11,779 bases of DNA from Planctomycetaceae bacterium (GTDB taxonomy: Bacteria > Planctomycetota > Planctomycetia > Planctomycetales > Planctomycetaceae): contig JAGQQT010000073.1 in NCBI GenBank assembly GCA_020426065.1, positions 1-11,779 on the forward strand. Direction: 5' to 3'. The notes under the pieces were generated by a model. That model saw nothing but the letters and a program-made list of their open reading frames with translations. It did not search any database and was not told where the DNA came from. How positions within the stretch are numbered: the stretch's first letter is position 1; each line of letters opens with the position of its first letter. The translations under genes were made by a program, and so were the position numbers. This document shows positions 1-7,217 of this stretch, piece after piece.

Positions 1-455
1 TCTTTCAAAGAATTATCCGGCAGTAGACCTGAAGTGTGAGTGAGCAACTGACGGATTGTGATCGAGTCCTTGCCATTAACACCAAACTCGGGCAGATACT
101 TGACCACAGGATCATCAAAACTGAGTTTGCCTCGCTGCTGCAGCAGATGAATACTTGTTGCGGTGGCAATTGGCTTCGTCAGCGAGGCCAGATCAAACAG
201 GGTCTCAACCGTCATCGGTTCCTGCTCTGGCAACAACTGCCGTTGACCAAAGGCCTGCTGATACAAAACGGCATTATGCCGTCCGATTACAACCACACAA
301 CCAGGCATTCGCTGATCCTGAATTGCCTGCTCAACAAGCGGTTGAATCTGATCAAGACCAGAAGCCTGCAAAACTGGCTGTGCGTCTGCACTTGTAATCA
401 GGTAGACATTGAGCAACCAGACAATCAGGAAAAGAGAAGAGTGATACAATTTCAT
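1..455 (-). CDS. Serine hydrolase, beta-lactamase/class C PBP family (partial, 5' end only)
   Basis: The reverse strand is open from an ATG at 455 to the window edge, giving 151 residues; the C-terminal part lies outside. It starts with a basic residue and a hydrophobic stretch (about 7-22), then SADA before Q26, a typical signal peptidase I site, so the protein should be exported. The mature part matches the N-terminal half of the beta-lactamase family (PF00144): a MPGCVVVIG strand (50-58), FDLASLTKP with the SxxK motif (nucleophile S91, general base K94), a GKLSFDDPV segment (109-117) and the QLLTHTSGL motif (136-144). The later YxN and HxG motifs cannot be seen. Such proteins act as D-alanyl-D-alanine peptidases, esterases or, less often, beta-lactamases; the sequence does not decide which. 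No strong Shine-Dalgarno precedes the ATG, but the signal peptide supports this start. Confidence 0.86.
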   Translation of the reverse strand, partial: MKLYHSSLFLIVWLLNVYLITSADAQPVLQASGLDQIQPLVEQAIQDQRMPGCVVVIGRHNAVLYQQAFGQRQLLPEQEPMTVETLFDLASLTKPIATATSIHLLQQRGKLSFDDPVVKYLPEFGVNGKDSITIRQLLTHTSGLLPDNSLK

Positions 456-522
456 GGGGAGACTCTTGTGTCTGGACGTGAGAATTGAAATGACTCAGCC
501 ATTTGGGAGTGATTCACTCTCC

Positions 523-560
523 CTCCGCGAGAGTCGCGGGATTGAAACAATCCTGCGGAG
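523..560. repeat. Inverted repeat between slyX and the serine hydrolase gene
   Basis: CTCCGC (523-528) is complementary to GCGGAG (555-560), and inside it GGGATTG and CAATCCT (about 538-554) pair at six of seven positions around an AAA loop. A competing small hairpin GCGA-GAG-TCGC lies at 527-537. It sits 52 bp past the slyX stop on the reverse strand. It could act on slyX transcript ends, but no T-tract follows, so I do not call it an intrinsic terminator. The rest of 456-611 shows nothing else recognisable. Confidence 0.35.
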
Positions 561-611
561 AAGTCCTTCAAAGTGATACACGTAGCAAAAATGATTACCC
601 CATCCGGCAAA

Positions 612-809
612 TCAATAGTGCGGGGGTTTTTCATCGAGCGGGTCGGGGAGTTCCAATCCGGAAGGCTCGATCCGGTCGATCAGTTTCTGAAACTGTCGCT
701 GCAGGGCTTCAATCTGCTGCTGCTGTTTCTGCACCACCTGATTCAGTTGATCATAATCATACTGCAGGTGTGACAGCAGGGACTCCACATTCGTTAAACG
801 CTGTTCCAT
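612..809 (-). CDS. slyX: SlyX family coiled-coil protein
   Basis: This is a 65-residue protein beginning MEQRLTNVESLL and ending in PPHY. The C-terminal PPHY and the N-terminal MExRLxxxE pattern are hallmarks of SlyX. Residues 1-45 are almost entirely heptad-patterned and rich in Gln, Leu and Ile, as expected for a coiled coil. The biochemical function of SlyX is not established; the E. coli gene is named for its position next to slyD, and no such neighbour is seen here. The frame stays open upstream to an ATG at 866, which would add 19 residues, but ATG 809 is preferred because SlyX homologues start here and a purine-rich AGAGGA lies 11 nt upstream. It is divergent from hslV. Confidence 0.87.
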   Translation of the reverse strand: MEQRLTNVESLLSHLQYDYDQLNQVVQKQQQQIEALQRQFQKLIDRIEPSGLELPDPLDEKPPHY

Positions 810-820
810 CGGTCTGATTT

Positions 821-826
821 TCCTCT
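821..826 (-). promoter_or_regulatory. Ribosome binding site of slyX
   Basis: On the reverse strand AGAGGA precedes the ATG at 809 by 11 nt. The spacing is slightly long, but it is the best Shine-Dalgarno match nearby and favours the short SlyX start over the ATG at 866. Confidence 0.5.
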
Positions 827-892
827 TGATTCCCGTCTGATGTGAGAAAGAATAGTGAACATCCAATATTGATGCTCAACTAGAACTGGTCC

Positions 893-914
893 GTTGTTTG
901 AATGTTGTTTGAAT
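893..914. repeat. 11-bp tandem direct repeat in the slyX/hslV divergent region
   Basis: GTTGTTTGAAT occurs twice head to tail (893-903 and 904-914). It lies in the 209-bp region between the divergent slyX and hslV starts, which must carry promoters for both genes. I see no convincing -35/-10 pair for hslV; for slyX a TATTCT with a loosely placed TTGAGC is possible but poorly spaced. The repeat may be a regulator site or replication slippage. Confidence 0.45.
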
Positions 915-1018
915 GCTGCTGCAGAAACCAGGACGACTTCCGAGCAGTTGCCCTGCCCGGTTATTGTTGTTAGAAGGTGGTCTTCAGTTTATCGCAGTCA
1001 GATGATTTCGAGATTTCC

Positions 1019-1576
1019 ATGCCAAATTCGCGACGTCCCATCGCCCGTTCCACCACCATATTAACTGTCCGCCACAAAGGGGAAGTTGCCGTGGGAGGGG
1101 ACGGTCAGGTCACCTACGGCGAGAGTATCCTGAAACACGATACAAAAAAAGTCCGGCGGATTCTGGATGGGAATGTGATTGTTGGTTTTGCCGGCTCGAC
1201 CGCAGACGCTTTCTCACTGATGGAGCGATTTGAAGCCAAGGCCAAGGACTTTCCCGGCAATATTCCCCGGGCAGCAACCGAACTGGCTCGTGACTGGCGT
1301 ACTGACCGCATCCTCCGCAAACTCGAAGCACTGATGATTGTTGCCACGCCCGAGCATTCCCTGCTAATCACCGGCCAGGGTGATGTCGTCAGCCCCCAGG
1401 ATCATATCATTGGAATTGGTTCCGGTGGCAACTATGCCGTTGCGGCTGCCCGAGCCCTGATCCGGCACGCTGATCTGACCGCTCGGGAAATTGTTGAATA
1501 CTCTCTCAAAATTGCTTCTGAAATTGATATCTACACCAATGACAACCTGATCATCGAACAGATTCCTGCCCGCTAA
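1019..1576 (+). CDS. hslV: ATP-dependent protease subunit HslV (ClpQ)
   Basis: HslV is the threonine peptidase of the HslVU (ClpQY) protease, a cytosolic double hexamer related to the proteasome beta subunit. From ATG 1019 the product is 185 residues. The mature enzyme should begin at T12 (TTILTVRH), the catalytic Thr1 freed by processing. In mature numbering the active-site set is visible: D17 in GGDGQVT, K33 in TKKVRR, and a serine in the GIGSGG turn. FAGSTADAF, ARDWRTDRILRKLEA and YTNDN are family signatures. The 11-residue propeptide is longer than the single Met of E. coli. The frame extends up to a GTG at 977, but no homology supports those 14 residues and the ATG is preferred, although its Shine-Dalgarno is weak. 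hslU follows after 64 bp on the same strand, so the two are probably co-transcribed. Confidence 0.96.
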   Translation: MPNSRRPIARSTTILTVRHKGEVAVGGDGQVTYGESILKHDTKKVRRILDGNVIVGFAGSTADAFSLMERFEAKAKDFPGNIPRAATELARDWRTDRILRKLEALMIVATPEHSLLITGQGDVVSPQDHIIGIGSGGNYAVAAARALIRHADLTAREIVEYSLKIASEIDIYTNDNLIIEQIPAR

Positions 1577-1640
1577 TTCGATGGGCCATTGCCAGACCTG
1601 CTGATGAACTGCTGTCATTTCGCTAGAACGAGATCCTTCC

Positions 1641-3038
1641 ATGAATGATTCGTCCACTGATTCACTCAGCTCGAATACTCCCCCGATTTCCCTGCATTAT
1701 TCCACTCCGTCAGAAATTGTACGGGAACTGGATCAGCACATCATTGGCCAGGGAGAAGCCAAACGGGCAGTCGCAATTGCCTTGCGCAATCGTTATCGCT
1801 GGCGGAAACTCGATGAAGACGCCCGCAAGGAAATCACTCCGAAAAACATCATTATGATTGGCCCCACGGGAGTCGGAAAAACCGAGATCACCCGACGCCT
1901 GGCCCGACTGACTGGAGCGCCATTCATCAAGGTCGAAGCCACTAAATATACGGAGGTTGGATACTACGGACGCGATGTCGAAAGCATGGTTCGCGATCTG
2001 GTTGAAGCCTCCCTCACGCTGGTCCGTCAGAAGAAGCGGGAAGAAGTGCGTGTGAAGGCAGAAGCCCAGGTTGAAGAACGCCTGCTCGATCTGCTGCTGC
2101 CTCCTCAGCCCAAATCATGGACGCCGGACGTCCGGGCGGAAGACATGGACCAGAAGCATGAGCGGAACCGGGAAAAATTCCGGGAGATGCTGAAAGCAGG
2201 AACTCTCGAAGACCGAGAAGTAGAGATTCGCGTAGAACAGCGGTCCGCACCAGTCCAGGTCTTTTCGAATATGGGCCTGGAGCAGATGGATATGAACATG
2301 CAGGACATGTTCGAGAAGCTGATGCCCCGCTCCTCCCAAAACCGGAAAACGACGATCGCCCAGGCGCGAGGAATCCTGCTGGAACAGGAAGTGGAAACCC
2401 TGATGGACCGGGAAGCGATTGCCGAGGAGGCCCTTCGTCTGGCAGAAGATACGGGCATCATTTTTATCGATGAGATCGACAAAATCTGCAGCGGAGGAGA
2501 GTCTGGAAAAAGTGCCGATGTGAGCCGGCAGGGTGTTCAGCGGGATCTGTTGCCCATCGTGGAAGGCACAACCGTGCAGACCAAACATGGCTCCGTCAAA
2601 ACGGATTACATGCTGTTTATCGCCGCAGGAGCATTCCATCGCGCTCGACCAGCAGACCTGATGCCGGAACTGCAGGGTCGCTTCCCCATCCGGGTGGAAT
2701 TGCAGGATCTGACTCGTGATGACCTGCTGCGAATCCTGACCGAACCAGCCAATTCGATCACGAGCCAGTATCAGAATCTGCTGGCCGTGGATGGTGTCGA
2801 GCTGGAATTCACTACTGACGGCCTGGCCGCACTGGCCGATCTGGCATTTCATGTGAACCAGTCGACTCAGAACATTGGTGCCCGACGGCTGCACACAATT
2901 GTCGAACGGTTGCTGGAAGAAATCAGTTACGAGGCTCCCTCACCTGATCTGGCCCGCGTGACGATCGATGCCTCTTACGTCAAATCGAAACTGAGCGACA
3001 TCGCAGATAATGAAGACCTGAGCCGGTTCATCCTCTGA
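1641..3038 (+). CDS. hslU: ATP-dependent protease ATPase subunit HslU (ClpY)
   Basis: HslU is the AAA+ unfoldase that feeds substrates into HslV. The 465-residue product has the full family layout: an N-terminal segment with IIGQGEAKRAVAIALRNR (34-51), Walker A GPTGVGKT (74-81), the pore loop GYYG (107-110), the intermediate I-domain (about 115-245, charged and helical), Walker B IIFIDEID (273-280), PELQGRFPIRVEL carrying the expected arginine finger (342-354), sensor 2 GARRLHTI (413-420), and the conserved C-terminal tail EDLSRFIL that inserts into HslV. The usual pore sequence is GYVG, so the third position is changed to Tyr. Length is close to other HslU proteins (E. coli about 440). It lies 64 bp downstream of hslV and is convergent with dnaA, with a 60-bp gap that holds only a weak CTGATT/AATCAG dyad. 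Confidence 0.97.
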   Translation: MNDSSTDSLSSNTPPISLHYSTPSEIVRELDQHIIGQGEAKRAVAIALRNRYRWRKLDEDARKEITPKNIIMIGPTGVGKTEITRRLARLTGAPFIKVEATKYTEVGYYGRDVESMVRDLVEASLTLVRQKKREEVRVKAEAQVEERLLDLLLPPQPKSWTPDVRAEDMDQKHERNREKFREMLKAGTLEDREVEIRVEQRSAPVQVFSNMGLEQMDMNMQDMFEKLMPRSSQNRKTTIAQARGILLEQEVETLMDREAIAEEALRLAEDTGIIFIDEIDKICSGGESGKSADVSRQGVQRDLLPIVEGTTVQTKHGSVKTDYMLFIAAGAFHRARPADLMPELQGRFPIRVELQDLTRDDLLRILTEPANSITSQYQNLLAVDGVELEFTTDGLAALADLAFHVNQSTQNIGARRLHTIVERLLEEISYEAPSPDLARVTIDASYVKSKLSDIADNEDLSRFIL

Positions 3039-3098
3039 AAGCACCCAAAGGGCTTCGACTTCAGGAACGTGGATTCTGATTGCAACTTAATAACGGAA

Positions 3099-4664
3099 TC
3101 AGCCCACCTGCAGTTCTTCGCCGAGAGTGGAAATCACATCTCGCAGATTCCAGGCTCGGGTTGAAACCTGAATTGAGTCTCCCTTTTCAATCATGTTCCG
3201 AATTCGCTTCTCGGCAGACATGACTGTGCTGTGATTGCGTCCGCCGAACTGCTTACCAATTTCATGGTAGGCAGCGGCAGTCCACTGACGTGCCAGGTAC
3301 ATCGCCAGCATCCGCGGCTGGGACAGATGGCGTGACCGACGGGAAGAAACCAGCTCATCCTGCTTGATGCCAAACAAATTGCAGATGGCGTGTTGTATGT
3401 CGGAAGTTCTGACGATCTTCAGGCAATCCCGTTCCAGATCCCGCAGTACTTCACGGGTAGCCGTAATCCCAATCATCCTTTTGGTCATTTGATGATAGGT
3501 CTGCAGGCAATTGATGGCACCGATCAGTTCCCGAACGTTGCGAGAGAATCGGTTTGCCACGTATTCAATGGCGTCGTCGGTCACGGGAAGCGACATCTTC
3601 TCCGCTCGACGGCGAACGATTTCCATTCTGGTTTCGTAGTCCGGAGACTCGATCCGGGAAAGAATTCCAGAAAGGAAACGGGTGCTCAGTTCCGGGCGGA
3701 TATTCGACAGCATTTTCGGATGTCGATCAGCCGAGAGCACAACCTGGCGGCCATAGGAAATCAGTTCCTGGATCGTATGGCAGAACTCTTCCTGAAAGCC
3801 CTTCTTGGCATCCAGAAAATCCACATCATCCACGATCAGCACATCAATCGCCCGAAACCGCTTGCGAAAAGCAGGCAATGACTTTTCGTACAATGCTTTC
3901 GTGTAGTAGTTGCCGAAAGCTTCAGCTGTGAGTGAAAGTACCTGCCAGTCGGGAAAGTTGGCTTTGACTTCCCGATGGATTCCTTCCAGTAGATGGGTCT
4001 TACCCACACCCACTCCACCGTACAGATAAAACGGGTTGTAGGATTCACCCGGATGCCGGGAAATGACTTTGGCAATCTGCAGAGAGGAATTGTTCCCTTG
4101 CCCGGATACGAAATCATCCAGGCTGGCAAAACGCCGACGACGGGGAGCAAGCCCACCGGTCATGACGGATGACTTGCGTAATGGTTCCCGGACATTCTCC
4201 GGTTTGCTGATCGATTCGATTTTTTCAGCAGAGGGATCGGGATTGGACTCCTGGACCTGAGCACGTTCCTGAAAGTAAGTAGCGCTCAGTTGTTCTGCCG
4301 TGGAACACACTTCAAATCGGATGTGAGCCGATGGCCCCAGGCATTCCTGGGCTGCCAGAGTGCCGGGAGCCTGAAACTCACGGATCATCCACTTCATCAG
4401 AAACGGACTGGCAACACCGATCGTGACCAGATCCCCTTCGATCTGGACTGAAGTGCGACCCTCAAACCATTTTTCGAAACGGATCTTCCCCAGGTGGGAA
4501 AGCAGGCGGCGACGGAAATGGTCTACCATCCGGTCATCTGCCACCATGCAGGCTGCTCCAGGAGCATTCAGAGAAATGTCATTCAGCTGGTGAGACGCAT
4601 GAGAACCTTCTGCGGGCGTTGAGGACAAAGAATCATCGTTCGAACGACTCCATTCGGGTGGCAT
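3099..4664 (-). CDS. dnaA: Chromosomal replication initiator protein DnaA
   Basis: DnaA binds DnaA boxes, opens the origin and loads the replicative helicase. The 521-residue product has all four domains. Residues 1-42 are a low-complexity extension; domain I (about 43-122) includes FEKWF and SPFLMKWM; a variable linker (123-178) follows. Domain III is AAA+ with Walker A GGVGVGKT (216-223), Walker [11 protein letters not shown] (275-284), sensor 1 [10 protein letters not shown], the box VII region ELSTRF (R329) and sensor 2 [10 protein letters not shown] (377-386). Domain IV has SSRRSR (440-445) and the signature [18 protein letters not shown] (471-488), which reads box DNA. The WG-containing segment usual after the box VII TRF is replaced by LSGIL. 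Internal Met 40 or 46 could be alternative starts, since little before domain I is conserved and the Shine-Dalgarno before ATG 4664 is weak. No dnaN or gyrB lies beside it. Confidence 0.95.
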   Translation of the reverse strand: MPPEWSRSNDDSLSSTPAEGSHASHQLNDISLNAPGAACMVADDRMVDHFRRRLLSHLGKIRFEKWFEGRTSVQIEGDLVTIGVASPFLMKWMIREFQAPGTLAAQECLGPSAHIRFEVCSTAEQLSATYFQERAQVQESNPDPSAEKIESISKPENVREPLRKSSVMTGGLAPRRRRFASLDDFVSGQGNNSSLQIAKVISRHPGESYNPFYLYGGVGVGKTHLLEGIHREVKANFPDWQVLSLTAEAFGNYYTKALYEKSLPAFRKRFRAIDVLIVDDVDFLDAKKGFQEEFCHTIQELISYGRQVVLSADRHPKMLSNIRPELSTRFLSGILSRIESPDYETRMEIVRRRAEKMSLPVTDDAIEYVANRFSRNVRELIGAINCLQTYHQMTKRMIGITATREVLRDLERDCLKIVRTSDIQHAICNLFGIKQDELVSSRRSRHLSQPRMLAMYLARQWTAAAYHEIGKQFGGRNHSTVMSAEKRIRNMIEKGDSIQVSTRAWNLRDVISTLGEELQVG

Positions 4665-4786
4665 CTTGCGTTCCCACTAAACCAGACATGAAACATCAGA
4701 GAGGTGGCCATCGTTAGCCAACACACTGTTCTTCATCGAGGACAACGAACGTCCATCGCAGAAGAAAAACTTTCAGGGAGCGCTGT

Positions 4787-4800
4787 GATGTGATCACATC
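4787..4800. promoter_or_regulatory. Perfect 14-bp palindrome upstream of dnaA, operator candidate
   Basis: GATGTGATCACATC is its own reverse complement. It lies 123 bp before the dnaA start codon. The half-sites TGTGA/TCACA resemble those of CRP/FNR-type regulators, but those sites need a 6-bp spacer that is absent, so a CRP site is not supported. A dimeric repressor operator or a transcript hairpin remains possible. Confidence 0.4.
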
Positions 4801-5055
4801 CTTGTCCAGCCGGGAATCCAACAGACTCATTCAATAAGTCTCTTCCCCCAATCAGATGTCGGGATTTTCTGTGAACACACAGATCTGGCCCAACTTCGAA
4901 TCCGGTTATACCAGAATTCGTCTGCTCCTGCATGTGCGAAACGGAAAATCATTTCGCACTGGCAAACCAGAGGAAATCACCACATTGATTTCCCTGTCAG
5001 AACCAGACTGTAAAGTCTTCGATTCTGCCCGTTGCCTGCCGGGTGTGCGAGCAAG

Positions 5056-5083
5056 ATCGTATCGATCCTGACCCGTGTGTCAA
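5056..5083 (-). promoter_or_regulatory. Possible sigma70-type promoter reading toward dnaA
   Basis: On the reverse strand a perfect -35 hexamer TTGACA (5083-5078) is followed after 16 nt by TACGAT (5061-5056), which matches TATAAT at four of six positions. It would give a dnaA leader of almost 400 nt containing the dyads described for this region. The -10 lies inside the dyad GATCG-TAT-CGATC (5055-5067), so a protein bound there could block it. This is by eye only; planctomycete promoters are poorly defined. Confidence 0.35.
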
Positions 5084-5190
5084 ATCAAAATTTCTCATGA
5101 ACAACTCAAGATTTTTGAATGATTTTTTTTGGTTCCGAAAGGTGTTTCCTGTCATGCAATTGCAGCGAGTCCGGTCGCATCTGTAGACCC

Positions 5191-5217
5191 AAAAAAAATG
5201 TCGACAATCTGCCGACA
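5191..5217 (-). terminator. Rho-independent terminator of the two-domain GNAT gene
   Basis: Read on the reverse strand, beginning 9 nt after the stop codon of the acetyltransferase gene, TGTCGGC-AGATT-TGTTGACA-like pairing forms a 7-bp stem (5217-5211 with 5205-5199, one G-T pair) around a 5-nt loop. It is followed at once by eight T residues (5198-5191). Stem, short loop and T-tract are all present, making this the clearest terminator in the window. It separates this gene's transcript from dnaA. Confidence 0.85.
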
Positions 5218-5226
5218 CCGAAAGAC

Positions 5227-6189
5227 TCATTCCTGAACGGGACCACAGAAAATCCGCTGACGCATCACTTCTTCAAATCCGAGAGATTCGTAAAGCCTGA
5301 CAGCAGAAACATTTCTGGCATCAACTCCCAGAAATACTGGCGTCAGAGGCGGAAACTGATGCAAGGCCCTCCGAATTGCGATCCGGGCCAACTGCTGATT
5401 CCGATGAGCGGGAACAACTCCGACATAAGTTAATTCAATCTGACGGAAGTCCACATGCTCAGCAAAGAGCAGCACTCCGGCAGGCTGATTGTCCCTCAGG
5501 ACGACAAACCACCAGTCGGGGCGATACGTTCCCTGAGTCTGGTGCGACAAAACAGCCTCCGCTCCACTCCGATACCCCGCCAGTTCCGGATAATCCTGAG
5601 AGTCGACATAAGTCTGTTCTATCAGCAATGCAAAAGTCGACTGATCCATCACTTGAGAGAAGGGAACCAATTGCATGTTTACGTCGGAATTCTCTGGTTG
5701 CCCAGCAGATATTCCACACAATCTCTGCAGAAACTGCATCTTGCCCAATTCTCGAAATCCATTTGCCAACAGGAGTCTCGCCTGGATTTCCAGGCCTTCT
5801 GACAGACTGACCTGAAAATGCCAGACCTGTTTCCGGGACAGTGAATTCCGTAGCGCCTGCAGTAAACCCTTCACAACCAGATCCTGATCCGATTCGGTAT
5901 CCAATTCTGGATGCAGACCGAATGGCCAGAGCAGAGCGGCCCCGTCTGGCTGGACAATAACCAGACCTGAACCAACAATGAAGGGAGAGGAAGTCTCGGG
6001 CTGTCGCGTAGCGGTAGCGAGAAAAAAGTGTTCGAAGTTCCATTGACCGGTTTGAGGTTGCTGCAACAGCTGGCGAGCTTCTTCCAGGGAAGCCTCCGCA
6101 GATGTCTGCTGCAGAATTAGTAGCAACCCCTCCAGCTGGTCGTCTGGAAGAGCCGCATGCTGGACAACAAGTGTATCTGCCGAGATCAT
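5227..6189 (-). CDS. GNAT family N-acetyltransferase with two GNAT-like domains
   Basis: The 320-residue product ends with a recognisable GNAT domain (about 173-315): WWFVVLRDNQPAGVLLF is the central strand pair, IELTYVGVVPAHRNQQLARIAIRRAL (251-276) is motif A with the acetyl-CoA pyrophosphate loop, and NVSAVRLYESLGFEEV (293-308) is motif B. In the loop the pattern R-x-x-G-x-A reads RNQQLA, so the usual Gly is a Gln, which may weaken acetyl-CoA binding. Residues 1-160 look like a second, degenerate GNAT fold, ending LLLANGFRELGKMQFLQR, but lacking a clear loop. This tandem layout is known from MshD-like enzymes; the substrate cannot be told. Two Leu-Glu-rich helices begin the protein. AGGA lies about 13 nt before the ATG. 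It is divergent from the BatA-like gene and has its own terminator. Confidence 0.85.
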   Translation of the reverse strand: MISADTLVVQHAALPDDQLEGLLLILQQTSAEASLEEARQLLQQPQTGQWNFEHFFLATATRQPETSSPFIVGSGLVIVQPDGAALLWPFGLHPELDTESDQDLVVKGLLQALRNSLSRKQVWHFQVSLSEGLEIQARLLLANGFRELGKMQFLQRLCGISAGQPENSDVNMQLVPFSQVMDQSTFALLIEQTYVDSQDYPELAGYRSGAEAVLSHQTQGTYRPDWWFVVLRDNQPAGVLLFAEHVDFRQIELTYVGVVPAHRNQQLARIAIRRALHQFPPLTPVFLGVDARNVSAVRLYESLGFEEVMRQRIFCGPVQE

Positions 6190-6258
6190 GAATTGTCTGA
6201 TTCCTGGGGAGAGTGAATACCCAGCTGGTTTGACATGATGTCTGGATTGAAAAACAGT

Positions 6259-6296
6259 GACTTCGTGATCAGCAGCGTATTCTCGCGACCGAAGTC
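6259..6296. promoter_or_regulatory. Inverted repeat in the divergent GNAT/BatA intergenic region
   Basis: GACTTCG (6259-6265) and CGAAGTC (6290-6296) are perfect 7-bp arms separated by 24 nt. They lie between the divergent starts at 6189 and 6363. A perfect TTGACA (6230-6235) on the plus strand could be a -35 for the BatA-like gene, but no good -10 stands 16-18 bp beyond. The arms may be an operator shared by both genes; chance is also possible. Confidence 0.3.
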
Positions 6297-6352
6297 CTGA
6301 ATGTTATCAAATCATGGGATTCCCCTCACACCCCTGTGAGGAAAATTCAACT

Positions 6353-6357
6353 GGAGG
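6353..6357 (+). promoter_or_regulatory. Strong ribosome binding site deciding a TTG start
   Basis: GGAGG stands 5 nt before TTG 6363. This makes the TTG a better start for the BatA-like protein than the in-frame GTG at 6336, and it places the start directly before YFANPWGL, where BatA-type proteins normally begin. Confidence 0.7.
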
Positions 6358-6362
6358 CTGCC

Positions 6363-7217
6363 TTGTATTTTGCCAATCCCTGGGGACTGGTCGGTCTGGT
6401 TTCGCTTCCGATCATCGTGGCGATTCACTTGTATCATCGCCGCTTCCCTCCCCTGCAGGTTGCCGGTTTGCATTTGTGGACTCAGGATGTCCGCAAGGAT
6501 TCGCCCGGTCGCAAGCGGGAATCGTTGCCGATCACCCGCTCGCTGATTCTGGAATTACTGGCTGCCCTGTTGATCTCTTTGCTGCTGGCCGATCCCCGTT
6601 TTGACAATGCCGAATCGACTCCGCATCTGATTGTGATTCTGGATGATTCCGCCTCGATGGGTGCCAGGATCGATGGAAAATCCTCACGAGATCGAGCGGC
6701 CGAATGGATTCAGCAGGCGAAGGATTCCCTGGGACGGACCGCCCTGTACTCGGTCCTGACTTCCGGTGCCCGTCCTACTCTGATTGCCGGTCCGCGCTGT
6801 GCCTGGGAAGATGTGGAAGTTGCATTGCAGAAATGGCAACCCCAGTCGCCACGACATGACTTTCAACCAACCTGGGATCTGGCTGCCCAACTGGCTGGCG
6901 AAGCGGAAGGACGGATGGTCTTTCTGACTGACCGCATTCCAGAAGAGGAGATTTCACTGCCGCAACGGATGGAAACGTTTGCCCTCGGACGAACGAGCGG
7001 GAATATTGGATTCACCACCGCCCGCTGGCTGTTTGATGCCGAAACCGGTGAAGGAACTCTCTTTGCCCGAGTCGCTAATTTTGGTACCACTGATCAGGAA
7101 GTGCAGATTTCCGGGAAGTCGAACAACAGCTCGATTCTGACGCAGTCGGTTCCACTGGCGGCCCAGTCCGAGAAGTCACTGGAGTGGACTGTTCCCGGGC
7201 GGATTGCGGCAGATTGA
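6363..7217 (+). CDS. BatA-like double-transmembrane protein with VWA-like domain, N-terminal part (frameshifted)
   Basis: The product, 284 residues from TTG 6363, starts with the N-terminal double-transmembrane (BatA, PF07584) module. FANPWGLVGLVSLPIIVAIHL (about 3-23) is the first membrane segment, followed by HRRFPPLQVAGLHLW, and ILELLAALLISLLLADPR (61-78) is the second. A von Willebrand A-like region follows with the metal-site motif DDSAS (D94, S96, S98 in DxSxS form) and FLTDRIPEE as a later strand. The frame stops at 7215-7217, in the middle of a beta-rich region where family members continue. The missing remainder is found at once in the +1 frame from about 7204. Together they would make about 616 residues. 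So this is one gene broken by an indel or by sequencing error, less likely a truncated working protein. Planctomycete relatives are generally clustered with MoxR and DUF58 genes; function is unproven. Confidence 0.83.
   Translation: MYFANPWGLVGLVSLPIIVAIHLYHRRFPPLQVAGLHLWTQDVRKDSPGRKRESLPITRSLILELLAALLISLLLADPRFDNAESTPHLIVILDDSASMGARIDGKSSRDRAAEWIQQAKDSLGRTALYSVLTSGARPTLIAGPRCAWEDVEVALQKWQPQSPRHDFQPTWDLAAQLAGEAEGRMVFLTDRIPEEEISLPQRMETFALGRTSGNIGFTTARWLFDAETGEGTLFARVANFGTTDQEVQISGKSNNSSILTQSVPLAAQSEKSLEWTVPGRIAAD

Larger units (their letters stand above)
4665..5190. other. Long noncoding region upstream of dnaA, with dyads but no oriC signature
   Basis: These 526 bp separate dnaA from the terminator of the next gene. 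No open frame here looks coding. Visible structure: a perfect 14-bp palindrome at 4787-4800; a TCTGTG/CACAGA hairpin with AACA loop at 4868-4883; an imperfect 24-bp dyad at 4897-4920; GATCG-TAT-CGATC at 5055-5067; a T8 run at 5123-5130; and an AT-rich patch at 5080-5130. Reading for TTATCCACA-like boxes gave no close match; the nearest, GTGTTCACA on the reverse strand near 4872, differs at three positions. It is therefore best regarded as a dnaA leader and promoter region, not a demonstrated origin. Confidence 0.6.

Noticed and set aside
36..488. Forward open frame of 150 codons at the left edge
   Set aside because: It is antisense to the serine hydrolase gene, whose reverse-strand translation has a signal peptide and SLTK motif.
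2115..2894. Long reverse-strand open frame inside hslU
   Set aside because: It is the antisense shadow of a gene with full HslU homology.
3039..3098. Bidirectional terminator between hslU and dnaA
   Set aside because: Only a 6-bp CTGATT/AATCAG dyad with a 15-nt loop and no T-tract is present.
4787..4800. CRP/FNR binding site
   Set aside because: The half-sites TGTGA and TCACA are directly joined, while CRP/FNR sites require about 4-6 bp between them.
4665..5226. Origin of replication next to dnaA
   Set aside because: No cluster of DnaA boxes was found on either strand; the nearest candidate has three mismatches, and a single AT-rich patch is not sufficient.
4997..5230. Reverse-strand open frame of 77 codons between dnaA and the GNAT gene
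   Set aside because: It reads through the intrinsic terminator and overlaps the preceding gene end, with no recognisable domain or ribosome binding site.
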